The position numbers were made by a program, and so were the translations under genes. A model generated the notes under the pieces. That model made no database searches. It worked only from the letters and a program-made list of their open reading frames with translations, and was not told the DNA's origin. DNA of 64,000 nt from contig JBGAIB010000001.1 in the NCBI GenBank assembly GCA_044225825.1, positions 496,001 to 560,000 on the forward strand, written 5' to 3'. How positions within the stretch are numbered: position 1 is the stretch's first letter; the number at the start of each line of letters is the position of its first letter. The stretch comes from Bog-950 sp044225825 (lineage in GTDB: Bacteria > Bacteroidota > Bacteroidia > Chitinophagales > LD1). Shown here in pieces: positions 24,258 to 33,057 of the stretch.

Positions 24258-25673
24258 ATGCGTAAACAGGATCATTTGGTTCAGTTAATCGGTGCATTGG
24301 GCACTAACGAAAAGCGGTACTTCAAACTATACAGCGGCCTGCAGCCGGGCGAAAAACGCTACCTGCGCCTTTTCGACGCGCTTGAAAAGAAAGCGCGCTA
24401 TGACACCAAAGAGCTTTGCGCAGAACTGGAGATCACCTCGAAACAACTTACTGATGACAAGTATTATCTAACCCAGTTATTACTTCAGAGCTTGCGTAGT
24501 TACGACAACGATTCCTCTGAAGTAATTCAACTGAGAAATCAATTGGCCAACGTGCAGGTACTCATCAATCGCCGACTCTTTAACTTTGCCGTTGATATTG
24601 TAGAAAAACAGTTGGCGCGGGCTATTGAACTGGAAGCCTTTGAACTAATTGATAGCTTTTTAGCCATGCGCAGCACCTGTCTACAAAATGCGGGCCGGTT
24701 GAACGAAGGCCTGGACATGCTGCAAATACACCAGCAAACAAGCAAGCAGCTCTCAGAGGTTATTGAACTCTCTCATCTACGCGCCCTCTCCAGAGGTCTT
24801 GAAATAAAGGGAGCTGCCGCTATAGAATTCCAGCATGTTATTAGCAACCCGCTGGTACAAAAACCTATCGCACAATTAAGCAGCCTGCGGGCCAAATCGT
24901 TGCGCTATGAGATTATGGCGCACTATTACCAATGCATGGTAAATGATCCTGCCCTTTTGCAATCCTCGCGCGAGGAACGGGAACTTTATCTCGCCAACCC
25001 GTCCATTAAGATCATTAACCCTATTGTGTACCTTACCAATTTGATGCGCCTCTCCAGCGGCGAAGAAAATCCTGAAAGGCGCATGCATTACATTCAGTTG
25101 CTAAACCAGGAGTTGGACACCGGTGAACTAAACATCAGTAAGCAACGCGCAGACTCCTTACGTTGGGGTGCCATGCTCTGTAGCTTATGGAACCTCCGCT
25201 ACCTGAACAGGTTTGCCGATGCGCTGGAACTGGTAAGTCTTTCGTCCAGTTCCATTGAAGGGCGTTCGGAGTACGAGCGTTTTACAGCCACCTTTGAATA
25301 CGCACTTATATTACTACATAACAACAAACCTTCCGAAGCGCTAGATAAAATTGATGATCTGCTCCGCTATAAATCCGATGTGCGCTCTAACATGCAGCCC
25401 TTCGTGCGGTTATTACAACTAATGGCCCAGTTGCAAATGGGGCAGTTTAACCTGATACCGCACACGGTAAAAAGCGCTAAACACTGGATTAAACAACACA
25501 AAGCTGAACATGCAGAAATAAGCCTGTTTTTCAAACACTGTGCCGCCTTTGCAAAATATCCTTTACAAAAACGAAAACAAAAGGCATTGTTCCTTACGGA
25601 TATAACCGAAGGCCGTTTAGCCAATATCGACAGATTGTTGCACCTGCAACGCTGGATAGCCGTTGGCCTATAG
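24258..25673 (+). CDS. TPR-like helical protein of unknown function
   Basis: The start at 24258 (MRKQDHLVQLIGALGTNEKRYF) is preferred; in-frame starts at 24213 (ATG) and 24156 (GTG) are possible, but the GTG lies inside an inverted repeat. The 471-residue protein is all helical. The first 75 residues look like a small DNA-binding-type domain (GEKRYLRLFDALEKK, DTKELCAELEITSKQL), and the rest are TPR-like hairpins. It resembles the protein at 16517-17899 in length, layout and N-terminal pattern. It is divergent from the collagen-like gene, which could hint at a regulatory link. I do not recognise a named family. Confidence 0.7.
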   Translation: MRKQDHLVQLIGALGTNEKRYFKLYSGLQPGEKRYLRLFDALEKKARYDTKELCAELEITSKQLTDDKYYLTQLLLQSLRSYDNDSSEVIQLRNQLANVQVLINRRLFNFAVDIVEKQLARAIELEAFELIDSFLAMRSTCLQNAGRLNEGLDMLQIHQQTSKQLSEVIELSHLRALSRGLEIKGAAAIEFQHVISNPLVQKPIAQLSSLRAKSLRYEIMAHYYQCMVNDPALLQSSREERELYLANPSIKIINPIVYLTNLMRLSSGEENPERRMHYIQLLNQELDTGELNISKQRADSLRWGAMLCSLWNLRYLNRFADALELVSLSSSSIEGRSEYERFTATFEYALILLHNNKPSEALDKIDDLLRYKSDVRSNMQPFVRLLQLMAQLQMGQFNLIPHTVKSAKHWIKQHKAEHAEISLFFKHCAAFAKYPLQKRKQKALFLTDITEGRLANIDRLLHLQRWIAVGL

Positions 25674-25823
25674 GAGCAACAAAAATATTTATAACATGTT
25701 GATAGTTTTAACAAAAAGACATTAATTATTTTATCAAATTAGCAAATATTTACAGCCATAGAGGCAAAACAGGCAATGCACATCAGGCGCTGGATGTTTT
25801 GTATTTTAAGGTTTACGAATGCG

Positions 25824-25852
25824 GGCGCTTCTTTGTGGGAGGCGCCTTTTTT
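25824..25852 (+). terminator. Intrinsic terminator after the 24258-25673 gene
   Basis: GGCGCTTC and GGAGGCGCC form a stem (25824-25846, one bulged G) followed by six T (25847-25852). It lies 150 bp downstream of the stop codon and 107 bp upstream of the DedA start. Confidence 0.8.
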
Positions 25853-25923
25853 ATCCCCTTTAAGTGCCTGCCTTATCGTACGCAAGCGCCTCGTAAGCAG
25901 GCCTCCGCTACCAATCCGGCAGC

Positions 25924-25953
25924 TTGGCGATGTGCCCCGTTTTCCTACATTTG
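25924..25953 (+). promoter_or_regulatory. Promoter giving a leaderless dedA-aroE transcript
   Basis: TTG at 25924-25926, 19 nt, TACATTTG at 25946-25953: a perfect Bacteroidota consensus. The ATG of the DedA gene is at 25959, five bases after the box, so transcription should start at or next to the start codon. Confidence 0.75.
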
Positions 25954-25958
25954 CCGCT

Positions 25959-26621
25959 ATGGAGCAAATTTTTCACCTGGCCGTTGAATTAGTACGAAAC
26001 ATTGGCAACCCCGATTATGTATATGCACTTATCAGCAAATACAACGTAGTATTCTATACTGTCTTCTTCCTTATCATCTTTGTTGAGACGGGTTTGGTGG
26101 TTTGGCCCTTATTACCCGGCGATTCGCTGTTGTTTTTAATTGGCGCGGCCATTGCCGCCACCGGTGCTCTAAAACTGGAAATTGTTATCCCTCTCCTTAT
26201 CGGTGCCGCGCTGCTGGGCGATAACGTAAACTACATGGTAGGCAAGTTTTTCGGTACGCAGATCAAAAAACGCGAGCGCATCCTGTTCTTTAAACGCGAA
26301 TACCTTACCCAAACTGAAGCATTTTACGCCAAACACGGCGGCAAAACCGTTATCCTGGCCCGCTTTATTCCTATAGTTCGCACCGTTGCCCCATTTGTAG
26401 CCGGTGCCGGCAGCATGGCTTACAGCCGATATATCATCTTCTGTATCATTGGTGCCATTCTTTGGGTAGCCGGTGTAACCTCTATGGGCTACTGGTTTGG
26501 TGGCATTCCCATCATAAAAAACAACTTCGAGAAGGTGCTGCTGGCCATCATCTTTATTTCCGTAGCGCCGGTTATCTGGCAGTTTATTAAAGCACAGCGC
26601 GCTAAAAAAACCGCTGCTTAA
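25959..26621 (+). CDS. DedA family membrane protein
   Basis: The start at 25959 (MEQIFHLAVELVRNIGNP) is set by a consensus promoter just in front; the longer open frame upstream contains the preceding terminator and cannot be coding. The 220-residue protein has the DedA/SNARE-associated (VTT) signature: FVETGLVVWPLLPGDSLLFLIG, GDNVNYMVGKFFG, the motif FKREYLTQTEAFYAKHGGKTV and ARFIPIVRTVAPFVAGAGSM, with four or more membrane segments. DedA proteins act as lipid-carrier flippases (undecaprenyl phosphate or phosphatidylethanolamine recycling) in several bacteria. It is followed 10 bp later by aroE, so the two should be co-transcribed. Confidence 0.93.
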   Translation: MEQIFHLAVELVRNIGNPDYVYALISKYNVVFYTVFFLIIFVETGLVVWPLLPGDSLLFLIGAAIAATGALKLEIVIPLLIGAALLGDNVNYMVGKFFGTQIKKRERILFFKREYLTQTEAFYAKHGGKTVILARFIPIVRTVAPFVAGAGSMAYSRYIIFCIIGAILWVAGVTSMGYWFGGIPIIKNNFEKVLLAIIFISVAPVIWQFIKAQRAKKTAA

Positions 26622-26631
26622 CGGCATACCA

Positions 26632-27363
26632 TTGAAACAATACGGGCTCATAGGCTTTCCTCTTTCGCACTCCTTCTCCAAAAGGTATTTCGAAGAGAAG
26701 TTTGCACGTGAAGCAATTACCGGTTGCCGTTACGACTTATTTCCCCTGCAGCAGATCACCGAACTTCCTGCTCTCTTAAATGCCCATCCACAGCTAAGCG
26801 GATTAAACGTTACCGTGCCATATAAGGAAACCATACTCCCCTATTTACAGGCTTTAGACACTACCGCCCAGAAAATAGGCGCTGTAAACTGCATTAAGGT
26901 AGATGCCGGCGCATTAACCGGTTATAATACCGATGCTTTCGGGTTCCACCATTCGCTTGTCAACTTTTTACCCCATACGCCCCGGCAGGTTTTTGTGCTT
27001 GGCACCGGCGGTTCCTCAAAGGCTGTTACGTATATATTGCAACAACTGCAATTGCCTTACTTACGGGTTTCGCGTACTCCGCAATCAGCCGAAATAAGTT
27101 ACGCTACCATTGCGCAACACCTGCAGGATAGCAACCTGTTTATTAATACCACACCGCTGGGGATGTTCCCTGCGGTAGAGGGTTGCCCGGCTATCCCTTA
27201 CCACTTGTTAAGCGATAAAGATGCGTTATACGATCTGGTGTATAACCCTGCCGAAACGCTTTTTCTGCAAAAGGGCAAACAACAGGGCTGCGCCGTAAAA
27301 AACGGACTGGAAATGCTGCAACTGCAGGCCGAAGAAAGCTGGCGCATCTGGACCACCGTTTAA
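26632..27363 (+). CDS. aroE: Shikimate dehydrogenase
   Basis: This enzyme reduces 3-dehydroshikimate to shikimate with NADPH in aromatic amino acid synthesis. The N-terminus YGLIGFPLSHSFSKRYF holds the substrate-binding SxS motif. NVTVPYKE carries the catalytic Lys, AVNCIK and GYNTDAFGF follow, and the nucleotide-binding loop is VLGTGGSSKAV. The 243-residue length is slightly short but complete. The start is a TTG at 26632, chosen because no ATG or GTG in frame precedes the conserved YGLIG and MKQYGLIG matches the family. It lies 10 bp after the DedA gene; the TTG could keep its expression low. Confidence 0.93.
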   Translation: MKQYGLIGFPLSHSFSKRYFEEKFAREAITGCRYDLFPLQQITELPALLNAHPQLSGLNVTVPYKETILPYLQALDTTAQKIGAVNCIKVDAGALTGYNTDAFGFHHSLVNFLPHTPRQVFVLGTGGSSKAVTYILQQLQLPYLRVSRTPQSAEISYATIAQHLQDSNLFINTTPLGMFPAVEGCPAIPYHLLSDKDALYDLVYNPAETLFLQKGKQQGCAVKNGLEMLQLQAEESWRIWTTV

Positions 27364-27775
27364 TTAAAATACAGCCCCTCTGTTTACCAGGATTGCCATC
27401 CGGTGCTAACCGGTCCGCCATTTGTGCACATTTGTGCACTTGATTTTGAAGTGCACAAATTGGAAAAAATTTAATATGAGCTCCAAACAGGTTGTTTCTA
27501 GTTAAAATGACATGAACTGATCGATTTCAGGGATTCCCCCGTCAACCTCTGCTTCCAAAACCCATTTTGCAGCCACCGGCAGGCCGTATCTGTTTACTGC
27601 ACACGCAGCAAAACCAACGAACAGGCCAGGCCGGTTTGTCAATGAACAATTCTACCCGTAAAGATACAATTAATTACACTAAGTTTCAAATATTATTTCT
27701 TAAAAAACAAAAAACAGGCAACCACCTCTCAGCAGCGCACCGGCTTGTGCTTTATAAAACGGAGAAAAATGTGGT
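27364..27775. other. 412-bp region between convergent genes
   Basis: It separates aroE (+) from an amino acid permease gene (-). It contains the second copy of the GTGCACAAAT element (27420-27464) and a small hairpin CCGGT/ACCGG near it. A 70-codon open frame near the right end (27567-27779) overlaps the permease stop and has no features of a gene. The rest shows nothing I can name. Confidence 0.5.
27420..27464 (-). repeat. Dispersed palindromic GTGCACAAAT element, copy 2
   Basis: In minus-strand reading: ATTTGTGCACTT, loop CAAAATC, AAGTGCACAAAT (a perfect 12-bp stem), directly followed by another GTGCACAAATG. It matches the copy at 6862-6902 with the top of the stem changed in a pairing-preserving way. 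It lies in a convergent gap, while the other copy lies in a divergent one, so it is not a promoter element of one kind of gene. Confidence 0.65.
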
Positions 27776-29233
27776 TTAACCGGCCGTATCGTTTTGGCCC
27801 TGCCGGCTGCTCCAGTAATAGTATATCGGAATACCCAGGCCTACTATTACTACTCCCATAGCGGCATTGGTCCACTTCATAATAAGCAGGTTTACGCAAA
27901 AGGCCACAGCCAACAGAATATATAAGGCCGGTATTACCGGATAGCCAAAAGCTTTATAAGGCCGCTCGGCATTCGGCATTTTTTTGCGCAGAATAAAGAT
28001 GCCGGCAATGGTGAGTATATAAAACAGCATAACGGCAAACATTACGTAGTCCAGCAAATCGCCATAGCTGCCCGAGAGGCAAAGCAACGAAGCCCACAGG
28101 CACTGCACCCAAAGGGCAAATCCCGGTACGCCATTGCTATTGTTATGCTTCATTTTATCAAAGAACAACTTATCCTTTGCCATGGTTTGATACACCCGCA
28201 CGCTGGCCAGCACTATACCATTGTTGCAGCCAAAGGTGCTTATCATAATCAATATAGCCATCACTACTGTTCCGGTGCTGCCAAAAATCATGGTAGCGGC
28301 GGCGCTACCTACACGGTCGTTTTCGGCAAACTGCAAGCCACGACCCATCAAATCAGTGGCGGCCGGGTCGCCATAAAATGGCAATAGCTTCAGATAAGCC
28401 AGGTTAGCCAGCATATAAAGCGTTATTACTACCGTGGTACCAATAAAAAGTGAGAGGGGGATATTGCGTTTAGGCTGATCAATTTCGCCGGCTATAAAAG
28501 TTACATTATTCCAGGCATCGCTGCTGAATAAAGAACCAACGAGGGCCACCCCTACAGCAGCCAGAATACTGATGCCCGAAAGCGGAGAACTGCTCCAGTG
28601 CCCTGCCGCGTCCTTTTGCCAGGCAACGGTATCCCAAAAATGCGCGGTGTTGTTTTGCCAGATTTCCGGCCTTGCAAAAAAGAACAAGCCCAACACAATT
28701 AAACCAAACAGGGCCAGTAGTTTAGTGCTTGTAAATACCCGGTTGATCAGCTTACCATAATTAATACCCAGACTATTAATGGCGGTTAAGGCGATTATGA
28801 GCATAATACCTAATACCTGAGCGGCTGATATTTTAAACCAGCCTAAATCCATTAAAATATTCTTATCGCCAAAGGGCTCGTGCAACACGCCCACATATTT
28901 GGCAAAGGCCACCGCTACAGCGGCAATGGTGCCTGTTTGTACAATGGCAAACAAACTCCAGCCATACAGAAAGGCCACAAAAGGGTTATAGGCTTCCTTT
29001 AAATAAACATACTGACCACCCGCTGCAGGAAACATACCTGCCAGTTCGCCATAACTAAGCGCGGCAAAAATGGTCATCAGGCCCGATATAGCCCAGGCCA
29101 CCATCAACCAGCCCGGCGCGCCCACATTGCGGCCAATATCGGAGGCCACAACAAAAATGCCGCTGCCAATCATACCGCTGGCAACAATTAAGGTAGCGTC
29201 TAAAAGCCGCAGCGGCTTTTTAGTTTCAGCCAT
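27776..29233 (-). CDS. APC superfamily amino acid permease (LAT-like)
   Basis: 485 residues with about 12 membrane segments. The first helix carries the APC substrate motif GMIGSGIFVVASDIG, and FPAAGGQYVYLKEAYNP follows, as in the LAT/YjeH/SteT-like branch of amino acid exchangers in the inner membrane. The substrate cannot be fixed from sequence; neutral amino acids are most common in this branch. It lies 17 bp downstream of a second APC gene of a different branch, and the two are probably one transcription unit. Confidence 0.9.
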   Translation of the reverse strand: MAETKKPLRLLDATLIVASGMIGSGIFVVASDIGRNVGAPGWLMVAWAISGLMTIFAALSYGELAGMFPAAGGQYVYLKEAYNPFVAFLYGWSLFAIVQTGTIAAVAVAFAKYVGVLHEPFGDKNILMDLGWFKISAAQVLGIMLIIALTAINSLGINYGKLINRVFTSTKLLALFGLIVLGLFFFARPEIWQNNTAHFWDTVAWQKDAAGHWSSSPLSGISILAAVGVALVGSLFSSDAWNNVTFIAGEIDQPKRNIPLSLFIGTTVVITLYMLANLAYLKLLPFYGDPAATDLMGRGLQFAENDRVGSAAATMIFGSTGTVVMAILIMISTFGCNNGIVLASVRVYQTMAKDKLFFDKMKHNNSNGVPGFALWVQCLWASLLCLSGSYGDLLDYVMFAVMLFYILTIAGIFILRKKMPNAERPYKAFGYPVIPALYILLAVAFCVNLLIMKWTNAAMGVVIVGLGIPIYYYWSSRQGQNDTAG

Positions 29234-29250
29234 GTATAGGATTGAATGTG

Positions 29251-30879
29251 TTAATCGAGTTTAAAGCGGCGCAACAACTGGTTCATCAAAATCCAGATCA
29301 TTACAATAAGCTGAACAACTGCGAGCATGATTACCCCAATGCTGGCAAAAATAGCCGCCATAATAAACATCAAAATGGTAATAATAACCATGGGGGCAGT
29401 TTCGCCTATAAACGACAACTTGCTGCCTTCGCGGTCGGCCAGGCGACTGCGGCGCATACCATACAGATAGTATAAGTCTAAACCTACGGCCATCCATACC
29501 ACCAATCGCAACCAGGTATCAGCCGGCAGAAACACCATCATAAACAAGCACACGGCAATACCGGCCAATGGCACAAAAGGCACTAACGGCGTTTTAAAGG
29601 CACGGGGTGCATCCGGATCGGTACGGCGCATTACCAATACACCGGCACATACCAGCACAAAAGCCAACAGGGTTCCTATACTCGTCATTTCGCCAACCAC
29701 GCGGGCAGGCACAAACGCTGCAAACAAGCTTACAAAAAGCATAAACAGCAGGTTCGATTTCCACGGGGTTTGGAACTTAGGATGCACATCCGAAAATACT
29801 TTTGGCAATAAACCATCTTTACTCATGGAGAAGAATACACGCGACTGGCCCATCAGCATTACCATAATAACCGATGAATAACCGGCCAGGATGGCTATGA
29901 TTACTGCTTTTTGCAACCACACATAAGGGGTGTGCTGAATAGCCACCGCTACCGGGGCAATACCGTCCTGTCCTTTAAACTCATTGTAATGCGCCAAACC
30001 GGTCATTACGTGCGCAAACAGAATATACAACACCGTACAGATAGCCAGCGATACCAAAATACCTATCGGCATACCGCGCGCGGGGTTCTTGGCCTCCTGG
30101 GCTGCGGTACTAACTGCATCGAACCCTATGTAAGCAAAAAAGATAATAGCCGATGCCCGCACAATACCACTCCAGCCATATTCGCCAAAAGTGCCGGTAT
30201 TATCAGGTATATAAGGAGTGTAGTTGGCGGTATTAATGTAAGCCCAGCCCAGTGCAATGAAAATAAGCACCACCGAAACCTTTAAGGCTACTATCACATT
30301 GTTTACCAGCGACGACTCGCGGGTGCCTTTAATAAGTAACAGCGACATAGCCACTACTATAAATACCGCCGGTAAGTTGATGAAACCATACACGACCGCC
30401 CCATCGGGTTGTGTAACACTATCCCAGGGGCCCATAGCCATGCTTACCGGTAAATGCAAATCGTAATACTGCAGTAACTTGGTAAAATAGCGCGACCAGC
30501 TTATAGATACAGTGGCAGCACCTACGGCATATTCCAGCACCAAATCCCAACCGATAATCCAGGCCAAAAACTCACCTAAGGTGGCGTAGGAATAGGTATA
30601 TGCACTACCCGCCACGGGTATCATACTGGCAAACTCGGCGTAACACAAACCGGCAAATGCACAGCCTATCGCGGCAATTACAAACGAAATAGTTACCGCG
30701 GGTCCTGCGTTGTTAGCTGCAGCCAAACCTGTTATGGAAAAAAGACCCGCACCTATAATAGCGCCTATACCCAGGGTAACCAGGTTAAATGAAGACAGCG
30801 TTTTTTTAAGCGTGTGGGTACCATCCTCCGACTCACCAATTAATTGAGCGATGGTTTTTTTCTTAAACAGATCAGCCAT
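29251..30879 (-). CDS. APC superfamily amino acid permease (CAT-like)
   Basis: 542 residues, 12-14 membrane segments. The cationic amino acid transporter branch is indicated by LVTLGIGAIIGAGLFSITG, PAVTISFVIAAIGCAFAGLCYAE as the following helices, SAYTYSYATLGEF, and the C-terminal PDAPRAFKTPLVPFVPLAGI seen in YfnA/CAT proteins. Cationic amino acid uptake is typical of the eukaryotic members; bacterial ones are broader. The gene is the first of a two-gene permease unit, and starts 54 bp after the stop of the MBL hydrolase gene on the same strand. Confidence 0.9.
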   Translation of the reverse strand: MADLFKKKTIAQLIGESEDGTHTLKKTLSSFNLVTLGIGAIIGAGLFSITGLAAANNAGPAVTISFVIAAIGCAFAGLCYAEFASMIPVAGSAYTYSYATLGEFLAWIIGWDLVLEYAVGAATVSISWSRYFTKLLQYYDLHLPVSMAMGPWDSVTQPDGAVVYGFINLPAVFIVVAMSLLLIKGTRESSLVNNVIVALKVSVVLIFIALGWAYINTANYTPYIPDNTGTFGEYGWSGIVRASAIIFFAYIGFDAVSTAAQEAKNPARGMPIGILVSLAICTVLYILFAHVMTGLAHYNEFKGQDGIAPVAVAIQHTPYVWLQKAVIIAILAGYSSVIMVMLMGQSRVFFSMSKDGLLPKVFSDVHPKFQTPWKSNLLFMLFVSLFAAFVPARVVGEMTSIGTLLAFVLVCAGVLVMRRTDPDAPRAFKTPLVPFVPLAGIAVCLFMMVFLPADTWLRLVVWMAVGLDLYYLYGMRRSRLADREGSKLSFIGETAPMVIITILMFIMAAIFASIGVIMLAVVQLIVMIWILMNQLLRRFKLD

Positions 30880-30933
30880 GTATAGGGGATTTGGTTATTG
30901 GTAAATGTATGTATTTATTTCTTGTACGAAAGT

Positions 30934-31695
30934 TTACACCAGTAGTTTGAGGCCATCGTAGGCAATGCGTACACCTGCAGGCAGTTGCCCTTCCATTTCG
31001 GCATGCAGGCCAAACTGGTGACTCATATGCGTAAAGTACGTTACCTCGGGTTTCAACTCTTCTACTAATGCCAGTGCTTGCGGTATCGAAAGGTGCGAGT
31101 AGTGCTCCGTTTCGCGCAGTGCATTCAGTACCAGTACCCGGGTACCTCTTATTTTATCCAACTGATCGGGGGCAATAGTTTTTGCATCGGTTACATAGGT
31201 AAAGTCGCCAATGCGAAACGCTTTTACCGGCATGTGTGCATGCATTACCTCAATGGGCTGTATGTGCAAATGGCCTACCCTGAACGGATCGGTATCAATC
31301 CGGTTAAAATTCATTTTAGGCAGGTAGGGGTAGTCCGTTTCAGTAAAGGCATAGCTGTATTGCTCCTTAATACCCATTTCGGTAGGCAGGTCGCAGTAAA
31401 ACTCCATGGGCCGCTGATTGATAAAATTGAACGAGCGGATATCATCAATACCCCCGGTGTGGTCCTTGTGCTGATGGGTAAATAAAACGGCATCCAGGTG
31501 GCGTACGTCTTCGCGCAGCATTTGTTGCCTGAAATCCGGACCGCAATCCACCGATAAGGCCAATTCTTTATCGCGTATTAAAATGGAAGTGCGCAGGCGT
31601 TTATCGCGCGCATCGGTGCTTTTGCAAACGGGGCATTGGCAGGCAATTAATGGAACGCCGCCCGATGTACCTGTACCTAAGAATGTTACTTCCAT
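30934..31695 (-). CDS. Metallo-beta-lactamase fold hydrolase (PhnP-like)
   Basis: 253 residues. The beta-lactamase-fold zinc motif THQHKDH gives His74, His76, Asp78 and His79. An additional CxCxxC cluster (Cys19, Cys21, Cys24) follows LGTGTSGGVPLIA, as in PhnP, the phosphoribosyl cyclic phosphate phosphodiesterase, where it binds a structural zinc. There is no phosphonate (phn) gene nearby, so PhnP function itself is unsure; a cyclic phosphodiester hydrolase is the best family-level guess. It starts just downstream of the small 31784-32080 gene (88 bp). Confidence 0.88.
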   Translation of the reverse strand: MEVTFLGTGTSGGVPLIACQCPVCKSTDARDKRLRTSILIRDKELALSVDCGPDFRQQMLREDVRHLDAVLFTHQHKDHTGGIDDIRSFNFINQRPMEFYCDLPTEMGIKEQYSYAFTETDYPYLPKMNFNRIDTDPFRVGHLHIQPIEVMHAHMPVKAFRIGDFTYVTDAKTIAPDQLDKIRGTRVLVLNALRETEHYSHLSIPQALALVEELKPEVTYFTHMSHQFGLHAEMEGQLPAGVRIAYDGLKLLV

Positions 31696-31783
31696 GAAAA
31701 TTGCCGGATAAGGTTGCTATACTACGCTTATTGCCGTAAAGCTAAAAAAAGCGGCACACTTGGCACGCGTAGTTAAAAGGCTA

Positions 31784-32080
31784 TCAGGCGGCAGCCTTCT
31801 TACCTTCAAACAGACTCATTTTTTCAGCCTTGATCTGCTGAAACAATTGTGCACTTTCCGATGACAGGTTATCCATTTCCAGGTCGGCAATAGACAAAAG
31901 TATCTCTATCATGGAGTTAATTTTTGCCTCCACTTCATGAAACTTATTGATAACCACCACACGGCGCTTTTCTAAAATACAATAGCCGTTCTGGAAATTA
32001 CCTTTCTCAAAACGCACGGTATATCCACCTTCACGGAAAATGTCTTCCACCTTCTTTAACATGCCTGCATTATATTTCAT
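31784..32080 (-). CDS. Small conserved-type hypothetical protein
   Basis: 98 residues starting MKYNAGMLKKVEDIFREGGY; the Met at residue 7 is an alternative start. It is soluble, without a signal peptide, with an N-terminal alpha-beta portion (GGYTVRFEKGNFQNGYCILEKRRVVVINKF) and a C-terminal helix pair. The codon use, ATG start and the spacing to neighbours speak for a real gene. I do not recognise the family and give no function. Confidence 0.75.
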   Translation of the reverse strand: MKYNAGMLKKVEDIFREGGYTVRFEKGNFQNGYCILEKRRVVVINKFHEVEAKINSMIEILLSIADLEMDNLSSESAQLFQQIKAEKMSLFEGKKAAA

Positions 32081-32208
32081 TCGCGTTACCTTCTTATTTT
32101 TAAGCCCGTTAGTTAAAACCGGGGTCTTTTGTCAAATTTGTGTCACAACGTTTACGCAAATACCCTACGTATAACTTTAACGAAAATATTTGTGTTCATA
32201 TTTCCTGC

Positions 32209-33051
32209 ATGAAGAAGAAACTAACACTGTGGATTGTTTTTTTACCGTTTGTGGTTTTAGCCCAACAAACCGAGTTTAAGGACGGTGCCTTAACCATCGA
32301 TTTCGGCAAAAAAAAGAAGCAAAATACCGATACTGTGGCTGCTCAGCAGCCCGTTACCACCGAGGAGGAGCAGGAAGAAAGCCCTAAGCCTAAGAAGGAA
32401 AAGAAGGTAAAAACGGCCAATCCGGACGAAAAAGAGGATGATTTTGACCCTAAACGCGATGGTTTATTCAAGGGGCTGTTCTCGGCAGGCCTTAATCTTT
32501 CGCAGGTAGATGGTGATGAACAGGCCGGTTATAACCAACCCGGTGCGCAGGGCGGTGTTGGGGTAATGGTAAAATTTCACCGCAACCTGTCGGTAAGCGC
32601 CCAGATCCTATATTCCATGAAAGGAGCCTACCGTAAACGCAATTTGAACGAAAGCCCCCAGCACATGTTCCGCATCAACTGGGATTATATGTCGATTCCC
32701 ATTTTGTTTAACATTCACGATAAGAAATTGATTATTGCCAGCGTTGGCCTTGGGCTTAACTACCAGGTGCGCAACAACATCGTCTACCGCATCGAAAACC
32801 CAATAGGCAGCGGCAACATGGTAGATACCGTATCGGTTTTACATTCGCCCGAGCCGCGCAAATTTGATTTAACAGCGATAGTAGGCTTTCAATTTTTAAT
32901 TAAGAAGGTGTTTGGCATAGGGGCCAAGTTCGAATACTCCCTGATAGGCTTACGTCCTTCGGCAGGTATTAACACCAAGGTGCTGAAGATGTATAACAAC
33001 TCGCTTACGCTTAACTTTACCTATATACTTAGCCCTAAGCGCAAGAAGTAA
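32209..33051 (+). CDS. Outer membrane beta-barrel protein (PorT-like)
   Basis: The start at 32209 (MKKKLTLWIVFLPFVVLAQ) gives a signal peptide; the open frame upstream from 32140 is not signal-like. Residues 35-85 are a charged, disordered stretch (EEEQEESPKPKKEKKVK). From about 90 on the sequence alternates as a small barrel (GLFKGLFSAGLNLSQV, GVGVMVKFHRNLSVSAQILYS) and ends in LTLNFTYILSP. This matches the PorT-type/OMP_b-brl_2 barrels of Bacteroidota. PorT itself belongs to the T9SS; I cannot tell whether this one does. It is convergent with the ABM protein gene (6 bp). Confidence 0.8.
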   Translation: MKKKLTLWIVFLPFVVLAQQTEFKDGALTIDFGKKKKQNTDTVAAQQPVTTEEEQEESPKPKKEKKVKTANPDEKEDDFDPKRDGLFKGLFSAGLNLSQVDGDEQAGYNQPGAQGGVGVMVKFHRNLSVSAQILYSMKGAYRKRNLNESPQHMFRINWDYMSIPILFNIHDKKLIIASVGLGLNYQVRNNIVYRIENPIGSGNMVDTVSVLHSPEPRKFDLTAIVGFQFLIKKVFGIGAKFEYSLIGLRPSAGINTKVLKMYNNSLTLNFTYILSPKRKK

Positions 33052-33057
33052 AAAGCC

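Noticed and set aside
27567..27779. 70-codon frame on + in the convergent gap
   Set aside because: Overlaps the permease stop, no start context, no recognisable protein character.
30926..30937. TAAACTTTC on the minus strand as a promoter for the CAT-like permease gene
   Set aside because: It resembles the -7 box but no TTG stands at the proper distance; not strong enough to list.
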